A DNA stretch of 64,000 nt from NCBI RefSeq assembly GCF_036053395.1, contig NZ_CP107942.1:10964001-11028000 (forward strand). The letters are read 5' to 3'. Both the position numbers and the translations under genes were made by a program. Source of the DNA: Actinoplanes sp. NBC_00393 (GTDB lineage: Bacteria; Actinomycetota; Actinomycetes; Mycobacteriales; Micromonosporaceae). The notes beneath the pieces were generated by a model. That model searched no databases. It was not told the origin of the DNA and saw only the letters and a list, made by a program, of their open reading frames with translations. Position 1 is the stretch's first letter. Every line of letters begins with the position of its first letter. This document shows, in pieces, positions 57,922-64,000 of this stretch.

Positions 57922-59550
57922 ATGCCGTCGATCCGCAAGGACCTCGTCGCCGGGCTGCCCGGGGCGATCAGTGGCGTCCCGGACGGGATGGCCGCGAGCG
58001 TGCTGGCCGGAGTGAACCCGGTGCACGGCCTGTACGCGAGCATGGCCGGGCCGATCGGCGGCGGTCTCACCTCGAGCACCCGGCTCATGGTCATCACGAC
58101 CACCAGTGCGGCCGCTCTGGCGGCCGGCTCGGCGCTGGCCGGGGTGCCCGAGGCGGACCGGCCCCGGGCGATGTTCCTGCTGACCGTGATCGCCGGGCTG
58201 CTCATGGTCCTGGCCGGGATCGCCCGGCTGGGGCGGTACACGCGGTTCGTGCCGCACTCGGTCATGATCGGGTTCCTGTCCGGGGTGGCCGCCAACATCG
58301 TCTTCGGTCAGCTGCCGGACCTGGTCGGCGCCGAGGTGAGCGGGCCGTTCGCGCTGGCCAAGGCGGTGGACCTGATCCGGCACCCGGACCTGATCGAGCC
58401 GGCCGCCGCGCTGGCCGGGTTCGCCGCCCTCGCGCTGCTCGTGGCGTTGCACCGCACCCGCGCCGCGGCCTACTCGGCGCTGATCGCCCTGATCGTGCCC
58501 AGTCTCGCGGTCGCCCTGCTGGACGCCGACGGGGTGCCGCGCGTCCGCGACATCGGCGCCATCCCGACCGGCCTGCCCACCCCGGCCCTGCCACGTCTGG
58601 AGGACTTCTCGTTCAGCCTGTTCACCGGCGCGTTCGCGGTCGCCGCCGTGGTCCTGGTGCAGGGCGCCGGGGTCAGCGAGTCGGCGCCGAACCCGGACCG
58701 CACCCGCTCGGACGCGAACCGCGACTTCATCGCCCAGGGCATCGGCAACCTGCTCGCCGGGCTGTTCCGCGGGCAGCCGGTCGGCGGCTCGGTCGGCCGG
58801 ACCGCCCTGAACGTCTCGGCCGGCGCGGTGGGCCGGTGGGCCGCCGTCTTCTCCGGCATCTGGATGGGCCTGATCCTGCTGCTCTTCGCCGACCTGGTCG
58901 GGACCGTGGTGATGTCGACGCTGGCCGCGGTGCTCGTCTACGCGGCGATCGGGTCTCTGCGTCCCGGCGAGGTGCGGGCCATCCTGCGTACCGGGCGGAT
59001 CTCCCAGATCGCGATGATCTCGACGTTCGTGGCGACGCTGTTCCTGCCGGTCGCCGCGGCCGTCGGGCTGGGCCTGATCCTGTCCCTGCTGATGCAGCTC
59101 AACCAGGAGGCGCTCGACCTGCGGGTGGTCGAGTTGGTCCCGCACGAGGGCGGCGGCTTCGTCGAGCGCCCGGCCGGCCGCCGGCTGGAGTCGAACCGGG
59201 TCACGCTGCTCGACGTCTACGGCAGCCTGTTCTACGCGGGCGCCCGCACCCTGCAGTCGCGGCTGCCCGATCCGGTGCAGGCGGAACGACCCGTCGTGGT
59301 GCTCCGGCTCCGCGGCCGGGTGATGCTGGGCGCCACCGCGTTCGCGGTCTTCGCCGACTACGCGGAACGCCTGCTCGACGCCGGTGGCCGGCTCTATCTC
59401 AGCGGCGTCGATCCGGCCATGGTGCAGCAGATCCGGCGCAACCGTACGGTCGAACGGGTGGACGGCGTGCAGATCTTCGAGGCCGGCGAGGTGGTCGGCG
59501 AATCGAGCCTGAAGGCGTACCACGCGGCCCGCCAGTGGCTCGATTCCTGA
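57922..59550 (+). CDS. SulP-family anion transporter with C-terminal STAS domain
   Basis: A 542-residue permease: IRKDLVAGLPGAISGVPDGMAASVLAGVNPVHGLYASMAGPI is the family signature, followed by about ten to twelve membrane helices, GQPVGGSVGRTALNVSAGA, and a STAS domain in the last 120 residues (PVVVLRLRGRVMLGATAFAVF, LYLSGVDPAMVQQIRRN). SulP proteins carry sulfate, bicarbonate or related anions. A secreted carbonic anhydrase lies 1 kb downstream on the other strand, which suggests but does not prove bicarbonate transport. Confidence 0.94.
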   Translation: MPSIRKDLVAGLPGAISGVPDGMAASVLAGVNPVHGLYASMAGPIGGGLTSSTRLMVITTTSAAALAAGSALAGVPEADRPRAMFLLTVIAGLLMVLAGIARLGRYTRFVPHSVMIGFLSGVAANIVFGQLPDLVGAEVSGPFALAKAVDLIRHPDLIEPAAALAGFAALALLVALHRTRAAAYSALIALIVPSLAVALLDADGVPRVRDIGAIPTGLPTPALPRLEDFSFSLFTGAFAVAAVVLVQGAGVSESAPNPDRTRSDANRDFIAQGIGNLLAGLFRGQPVGGSVGRTALNVSAGAVGRWAAVFSGIWMGLILLLFADLVGTVVMSTLAAVLVYAAIGSLRPGEVRAILRTGRISQIAMISTFVATLFLPVAAAVGLGLILSLLMQLNQEALDLRVVELVPHEGGGFVERPAGRRLESNRVTLLDVYGSLFYAGARTLQSRLPDPVQAERPVVVLRLRGRVMLGATAFAVFADYAERLLDAGGRLYLSGVDPAMVQQIRRNRTVERVDGVQIFEAGEVVGESSLKAYHAARQWLDS

Positions 59551-59562
59551 CAGGGTGGACCC

Positions 59563-60456
59563 ATGCGGGTGGAAGTGGCGAGCAGCGCGTCCCTGACCTT
59601 CGACGACGGCACGCCGGTGCGGGCGGCCTCGGCGGTCGCGCCGTTCGGCGACGGCTGGCTGGTGGTGCAGGACGACGCCACCCATGCGGCCTGGCTGCGG
59701 CCCGGCACGACGACTCCGGTGCGGGTGGTCGATCCGGTCGGCGGGCACGAGGTGTTCAGCTCGGCCGACGGGACGAAGCAACTGAAGCCGGACTTCGAGG
59801 CGGCCTGCCCGACGCCGGCCGGGGTGCTGCTGCTCGGTTCCGGTTCGTCGCCGGCACGGATGCGGGCCTCGCTGGTAACCCCTGAATCCGGTTTCGTGGT
59901 GGCGGATCTGACTCCGGCGTACCTCGCGGTTGCCCGTGCCCTGAGCCTGCGCCCGGACCAGCTCAACCTGGAGGGCGCGTGCCTGGTCGGCGACCGGCTG
60001 CGCTGGTTCCAGCGCGCCAACCTGGCGGCCGGCGTGCCCACCGCGAGCGTCGATGTGGATCTCGCGGCGTTGCTCGCCGTGGTCCGCGGCGACGGCCGCG
60101 CCGATCAGATGAAACCCGATGACGTACGCGGATACGACCTCGGCGTAATCGACGGCGTGGCCCTGGCCGTCACCGACGCGGTCGCGCTGCCCGACGGCCG
60201 GATCCTGGTCAGCGCCGCCGCCGAGGACACCCCGAACGCGGTCGACGACGGCCCGGTGGTGGGCGCGGCGATCGCCCTGCTCGACGACGCCCGGGTCCTC
60301 GCCGTCGCCGAACTCCCCGCCGCCGACAAGATCGAGGGCCTGGCCGTCCGCGACGTCACCACCGGCGGCGTCGAGCTGCTCGCCGTGGTCGACGCGGACG
60401 ACCCGCTGATCCCGTCCCGCCGCCTGGACCTGCGGGTCAGGTGGGAATCACGGTGA
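59563..60456 (+). CDS. DUF6929-like hypothetical protein
   Basis: A 297-residue cytoplasmic protein with repeated beta-strand motifs suggestive of a beta-propeller: GDGWLVVQDDATHAAWLRPG, GLAVRDVTTGGVELLAVVDADD and others. It resembles DUF6929 proteins and some esterase-like phytase-related sequences, without a firm function. Its end overlaps the convergent carbonic anhydrase gene by 20 bp. It starts 12 bp after the SulP gene, so the two are probably in one transcript. Confidence 0.75.
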   Translation: MRVEVASSASLTFDDGTPVRAASAVAPFGDGWLVVQDDATHAAWLRPGTTTPVRVVDPVGGHEVFSSADGTKQLKPDFEAACPTPAGVLLLGSGSSPARMRASLVTPESGFVVADLTPAYLAVARALSLRPDQLNLEGACLVGDRLRWFQRANLAAGVPTASVDVDLAALLAVVRGDGRADQMKPDDVRGYDLGVIDGVALAVTDAVALPDGRILVSAAAEDTPNAVDDGPVVGAAIALLDDARVLAVAELPAADKIEGLAVRDVTTGGVELLAVVDADDPLIPSRRLDLRVRWESR

Positions 60457-61132
60457 CCACGCCGGTCTCCAGGTCGTAGCGGGCGCCGACGATCGCGGTC
60501 TCGCCGTGCTCGACCTTCTCCCGGATGATCTCGCTCTGTGCGATCAGGGCTTCGGCCTGGGCGCGGATGTTGGCGCGGACCGCCAGCTCGACGCCGTCCG
60601 GCGCGTTCACGTACGGCGTGACGATCGGGCGCAGCGCGTCCACGATCGCCTGGATGTGGCCGGGCGCGGTGGTGCCGGTGCGGATCGCCTCGAGGGTGGC
60701 GGAGACGGCGCCGCAGCGTTCGTGCCCGAGGACGACCAGCAGTGGGGGCACGAACTCCTCCACCGCGTACTCGATGCTGCCGAGCAGGATGTCGTCGACC
60801 AGGTTGCCGGCCACCCGGTTGTCGAACAGGTCGCCGATGCCCTGGTCGAAGAGCAGCTCGGGGGCCACCCGCGAGTCGGCGCAGCCGAGGATGACCGCGA
60901 ACGGGTCCTGGCCGGCGGCCACCTCGCGGATCCGCTCCGGGCTCTGCCGGGGATGGTGGGCGTGGCCGGCGACGAATCTGCGGTTGCCCCTCAGCAGGGC
61001 CTGCACCGCGGCCCAGGGCGTCTCGGGCCGCTGCTCGGCCGCTGCGGCCGGGGTGGCGCTGAGGGCGATTGAACCGGCCACGGCTCCGCCCGCGGCGAAC
61101 AGGGCGCGGCGGCGTAGCGAGGACTCCAGCAT
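60437..61132 (-). CDS. Secreted beta-class carbonic anhydrase
   Basis: A 231-residue enzyme. The N-terminus MLESSLRRRALFAAGGAVAG has a twin-arginine-like signal (RRRALF) and a hydrophobic stretch ending ATPAAAAEQ. Zinc ligands are present: Cys and Asp-Arg pair in ILGCADSRVAPE, His and Cys in VLGHERCGAVSATL. It should interconvert CO2 and bicarbonate outside the membrane. GGAG precedes ATG 61132; ATG 61147 is a weak alternative. The overlap with the DUF6929 gene on the opposite strand is 20 bp. Confidence 0.92.
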   Translation of the reverse strand: MLESSLRRRALFAAGGAVAGSIALSATPAAAAEQRPETPWAAVQALLRGNRRFVAGHAHHPRQSPERIREVAAGQDPFAVILGCADSRVAPELLFDQGIGDLFDNRVAGNLVDDILLGSIEYAVEEFVPPLLVVLGHERCGAVSATLEAIRTGTTAPGHIQAIVDALRPIVTPYVNAPDGVELAVRANIRAQAEALIAQSEIIREKVEHGETAIVGARYDLETGVVTVIPT

Positions 61133-61268
61133 CGGATCTCCAACCATCGACTGATGGCGAAATCCTTCTCCTCCGCGCGTGGCCCGCCCAGGCATCTATC
61201 GCGATCGAGACAGTCGGCCTCGGTTGAATCGTTCTATTGACCGGGTGGCCCACGGCTTGCAGAATGCG

Positions 61269-61282
61269 GGAAAGCGCTTTCC
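61269..61282. promoter_or_regulatory. LacI-type operator of the oxidoreductase-PmoA-cupin operon
   Basis: GGAAAGCGCTTTCC is a perfect 14-bp palindrome with a central CG, typical of LacI/GalR-family sites, 26 bp upstream of the first gene of the operon. It is the only regulatory element seen here. No LacI-family gene is complete in the window. Confidence 0.75.
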
Positions 61283-61307
61283 TGTCGCTACGCGGAGGGA
61301 TGGACGG

Positions 61308-62396
61308 ATGAGGCCGGATTCCCGACATCGCGCGGCCGTCGTCGGCACCGGCGCGATCGCCGCGGCGCACGCTCAGGCGATCCGGGAACACCCCGATCGG
61401 GTACGCCTGACCGCAGTCGTGGACCTCGACCAGGAGCGGGCCCGGACCTTCGCCGAGGCCTGGTCGGCGCCCGCCGTCGCACCGGACCTGACCGCCCTGC
61501 TGGCCGCCGGCGACGTCGACCTCGTGCACCTGTGCACCCCGCCCGCGACCCACGCGCCGCTGGCCCGGCAGTGCCTGGAGGCCGGCGTGCACGTCCTGGT
61601 CGAGAAGCCGCCCACGCTCTCGCTGGCCGAGCTGGACGAGCTCGCCGACGTCTCGCGGGCCACCGGTGCGTACGTCGCCACGGTCTTCCAGCACCGGTTC
61701 GGCGCCGGGGCGGTGCGGTTGCGGGCGATGACCGCGGCCGGCGAGCTCGGCCGGCCGCTGCTGGCCACCTGCGAGACCCAGTGGTACCGCGACGCCGCCT
61801 ACTTCGAGGTGCCGTGGCGCGGCCGGTGGGAGACCGAGGGCGGTGGGCCGACCATGGGACACGGCATCCACCAGTTCGACCTGCTGCTCTCCGTGCTCGG
61901 CCGGTGGGAACAGGTCACCGCGGTCGCCGCCCGCCGCAGCCGCCGGGTGGACACCGAGGACGTGTCGATGGCCCTGGTCACCTTCGCGGACGGCACGGTC
62001 GCCTCGGTGGTCAACTCGGTGGTCTCGCCCCGGCAGACGTCCCGGCTGCGGTTCGACTTCGAGCTTGCCACCGTCGAGCTGGACCACCTCTACGGCTACA
62101 CCGACGCGGACTGGACCGTCACCCCGGCGCCCGGCCACACGGTCCGCTGGCCGGTGGGGGCCGGGTCGAGCGGCCACGGCGGCCAGCTCGCCGCGGTCCT
62201 CGACGCCCTCGACTCCGGCAGCGCGCCGCCGGTCACCCTCGACGAGACGAGACGGACCATGGAGTTCATCGCCGCCGTCTACGCCTCGGCGTTCAGCGGC
62301 GCACCGGTTCGCGCCGGCGAGATCGGCCCGGACAGCCCGTTCGCCCGCCGGATGAACGGGACCGGCGCGCCCTGGGAAGCGGTCCGGGCCCGATGA
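61308..62396 (+). CDS. Gfo/Idh/MocA-family oxidoreductase
   Basis: A 362-residue NAD(P)-dependent dehydrogenase: AAVVGTGAIAAAHAQAI for the dinucleotide, DVDLVHLCTPPATHAPLA, and VLVEKPPTLSLAELD with the conserved Lys-Pro motif. The second half has the usual beta-sheet domain with MGHGIHQFDLLLS, containing the His and Asp-type residues. It acts on sugars or inositol-like compounds. GGAGGG lies 7 bp before the ATG. It is the first of three overlapping genes in an operon; LacI-type control suggests sugar catabolism. Confidence 0.9.
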   Translation: MRPDSRHRAAVVGTGAIAAAHAQAIREHPDRVRLTAVVDLDQERARTFAEAWSAPAVAPDLTALLAAGDVDLVHLCTPPATHAPLARQCLEAGVHVLVEKPPTLSLAELDELADVSRATGAYVATVFQHRFGAGAVRLRAMTAAGELGRPLLATCETQWYRDAAYFEVPWRGRWETEGGGPTMGHGIHQFDLLLSVLGRWEQVTAVAARRSRRVDTEDVSMALVTFADGTVASVVNSVVSPRQTSRLRFDFELATVELDHLYGYTDADWTVTPAPGHTVRWPVGAGSSGHGGQLAAVLDALDSGSAPPVTLDETRRTMEFIAAVYASAFSGAPVRAGEIGPDSPFARRMNGTGAPWEAVRAR

Positions 62397-63289
62397 GAGC
62401 AGACCATGCGCTGGGCCGGTCGGTCACGGTCTCCGAGGGGGACGTGCAGCTCTGCACGTACGTCTACCGCCCGCAGACCCCACAGCTGGAGTCCCCGAAG
62501 CCGTACCTGCACCCGATCCGGACCCTGGCCGGCGACCTCGTCTCGCTGTACCGCCCGCACGACCATGTCTGGCACAAGGGCATCGCCTGGTCGTTGCCGT
62601 ACGTGGGCGAGCACAACTTCTGGGGCGGGCCGACCTATGTGCACGGCCATTCCTATGTGCAGAAGGAGAACAACGGCAGCGCCACCCACCGCCGGATGAC
62701 CGACCTGTCCGTCTCCGGTGACGCGGTCACCCTGGCGCACGAGCTGGACTGGACCTCGCAACAGGGCGCCCCGGTGCTCACCGAAGAGCGCTCGCTCACC
62801 GCACGGGTCATCGACGACACGAGCTGGGTGCTGGTCTTCGCGACCCGGATGACGAACGTGTCCGGCGGGGTCCTCGACTTCGGTTCGCCGACCACCAAGG
62901 GCCGGGCGAACGCCGGGTACGGCGGGCTGTTCTGGCGCGGGCCGCGCTCGTTCACCGGCGGGGTCGTCCAGTCGCCGGACGGCACCGGCGCCGACGACCT
63001 GCGCGGCAAGCGGGCCGAGTGGTTCGCGTTCCGCGGGCGCCACGACGGGACCGGCGGCGCGTCGACTGTCGTGATGATCGACGACACCGCGAACCCGCAG
63101 CACCCGCCGCAGTGGTTCACCCGCAGCGAGGAGTTCGCCTGTCTCAACCCGGCGCCGTTCTTCAGTGCGGAACTCGCGTTGGACGCGCACGCGAGTCTGG
63201 CTTTCCGGTATGCGGTCGTGATCGCCTCCGGTGATCATGGCGAGCTCGGTACGCGTACCCTCGCTGATCTTGGAAGAAGTGTGTTGTGA
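62393..63289 (+). CDS. PmoA-family (DUF6807) protein
   Basis: A 298-residue protein resembling the PmoA/DUF6807 family, which has no established biochemistry despite its name: LYRPHDHVWHKGIAWSLPYVGEHNFWGG near residue 50, SPTTKGRANAGYGGLFWRGP and RSEEFACLNPAPFFSAELAL. The conserved His residues in PHDHVWHKG could bind metal. It overlaps the dehydrogenase stop (ATGA) and the cupin start, so it belongs to the operon and probably acts on the same carbohydrate. Confidence 0.85.
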   Translation: MRADHALGRSVTVSEGDVQLCTYVYRPQTPQLESPKPYLHPIRTLAGDLVSLYRPHDHVWHKGIAWSLPYVGEHNFWGGPTYVHGHSYVQKENNGSATHRRMTDLSVSGDAVTLAHELDWTSQQGAPVLTEERSLTARVIDDTSWVLVFATRMTNVSGGVLDFGSPTTKGRANAGYGGLFWRGPRSFTGGVVQSPDGTGADDLRGKRAEWFAFRGRHDGTGGASTVVMIDDTANPQHPPQWFTRSEEFACLNPAPFFSAELALDAHASLAFRYAVVIASGDHGELGTRTLADLGRSVL

Positions 63290-63966
63290 GCTTTCCCGGT
63301 GGCACCTCGGTGACCAGGCTGACGGTCTATCCGGACGGCGGCGGAACGCCGCACGTCCATCTGGCCTCGACCGAGGCCTACGTGGTCATCGGCGGGCGCG
63401 GTGAACTGCACACCCTGGACGTCTCCGGCGAGCACCGGACGCCGCTCGCGGAGGGTTCCACCGTCTGGTTCCGGCCGGGCACCATCCACCGCGCGGTCAA
63501 CCACGGTGAGCTGCGCGTCGTCGTGGTGATGTCGAACGCCGGGCTGCCCGAGGCCGGGGACGCGGTCATGACGTTTCCGCCGGAGGTGCTCGCCGACCCG
63601 GAGCGCTACCGGGAAGCGGTCGCGCTGCCCGCGCCGCAGCGCCGTGACCTCGCGGTCGAGGGCTTCCGGAGGCTGACGGGCGATCCGCGGCTGCTCGACG
63701 AGTTCTACGACCAGGCGGTGGCGCTGGTCCGCCCCGCGGTCGCCGGGTGGCGCGAGCTCTGGCACACCACGGTCGAGGCCGAGACCCGGCGCACGGCCGC
63801 GGTGCTCACGGCCCTGAGCGGCGGCGACGGCCGGCATCTGCGAGAAACCGCGCTGTACGGGTCAGCGCAGAGCGACACCGACCGTCCCGGGATGTGCGGG
63901 CGGCTGCGTACGCATGACGTGCTGCGTCCGGAGGTCATCCGCGGGTCCGGTGAGCCAGCTCGGTGA
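63286..63966 (+). CDS. Cupin-domain protein
   Basis: A 226-residue protein with a cupin barrel in the first 110 residues: GGTPHVHLASTEAYVVIGGRGELHTLD supplies motif 1 His-His-Glu residues, and WFRPGTIHRAVNHGEL supplies motif 2. A helical C-terminal part follows (EGFRRLTGDPRLLDEFYDQA). The GTG start overlaps the PmoA-like stop. It may be an isomerase, epimerase or ligand sensor for the operon's sugar. Its last 30 bp overlap a possible gene on the opposite strand. Confidence 0.85.
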   Translation: MSFPGGTSVTRLTVYPDGGGTPHVHLASTEAYVVIGGRGELHTLDVSGEHRTPLAEGSTVWFRPGTIHRAVNHGELRVVVVMSNAGLPEAGDAVMTFPPEVLADPERYREAVALPAPQRRDLAVEGFRRLTGDPRLLDEFYDQAVALVRPAVAGWRELWHTTVEAETRRTAAVLTALSGGDGRHLRETALYGSAQSDTDRPGMCGRLRTHDVLRPEVIRGSGEPAR

Positions 63967-64000
63967 GCACGCCTGGGAGGGAGCCGGTGCGGGCGAACAG
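63935..64000 (-). CDS. Possible 3-prime end of a further gene, cut by window edge
   Basis: On the minus strand the frame from 64000 to the TGA at 63935-63937 reads LFARTGSLPGVLTELAHRTR followed by Gly, like the C-terminal helix of a protein. It overlaps the cupin end by about 30 bp. Only 21 residues are visible, so neither the reality nor the family can be judged. Confidence 0.3.
   Translation of the reverse strand: MFARTGSLPGVLTELAHRTRG

Noticed and set aside
57771..58298. N-terminal extension of the hypothetical protein at 57348-57770
   Set aside because: The upstream frame is antisense to the SulP gene start and lacks a ribosome site; the ATG at 57770 has GGAGG.

Overview
The window is high-GC DNA that reads like an actinomycete of the Micromonosporaceae, most like Actinoplanes. 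This is an inference from very high third-position GC, GTG starts, many start/stop-overlapping gene pairs, ECF sigma factors paired with single-span membrane proteins, PadR, TetR, PucR and MarR regulators, a TPR-CHAT protein and large secreted glycoside hydrolases. There is no rRNA, no recognisable tRNA, no CRISPR array and no phage module. About 60 protein genes are supported.

Region by region. 0-6 kb: PadR regulator (cut by the edge), arylamine N-acetyltransferase, membrane PAS-GGDEF cyclase, ECF sigma/membrane-protein pair, orphan chemoreceptor. 6-16 kb: TauE exporter, GH15 enzyme, MFS exporter with TetR regulator and a palindromic operator, secreted GH30 galactanase-like enzyme behind a LacI-type operator, TetR-like regulator, and a second sigma/membrane-protein pair. 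16-25 kb: TPR-CHAT protein with a damaged caspase-like site, then an operon of an FGGY sugar kinase and a class II aldolase fused to a class III aminotransferase, divergent from a PucR-type regulator. 25-34 kb: small enzymes, a TetR-controlled P450/ferredoxin pair, an SPFH protein, and an iron-box-controlled divergent pair. 35-41 kb: VOC protein, ArsR-ArsC fusion with its operator, and a heterodimeric ABC exporter with one dead ATP site. 41-48 kb: xylan-directed GH115 and SGNH esterase behind paired CGAAANTTTCG operators, then a protein with two complete membrane-GGDEF modules. 48-52 kb: a nested pair of insertion sequences inside a tandem repeat array. 52-64 kb: two tiny ORFs, a MacB-like ABC system, glycosyltransferase/MarR pair, YccF, a SulP transporter near a secreted carbonic anhydrase, and an operon of oxidoreductase, PmoA-like protein and cupin.

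The gene-poor stretches (about 28.0-28.9, 34.8-35.75, 47.7-48.4 and 51.6-51.8 kb) hold tandem repeats of 62 or 63 bp. Two loci carry the same A-then-B arrangement; a third array (C) is related to A and is split by the insertion sequences. Removing the insertion plus one TAA duplication restores the 63-bp register exactly. The most unusual biochemical proposal is the kinase plus aldolase-aminotransferase fusion operon. Other notable items are the duplicated cyclase, the asymmetric ABC exporter, the ArsR-ArsC fusion and the Lys-rich micro-ORF.
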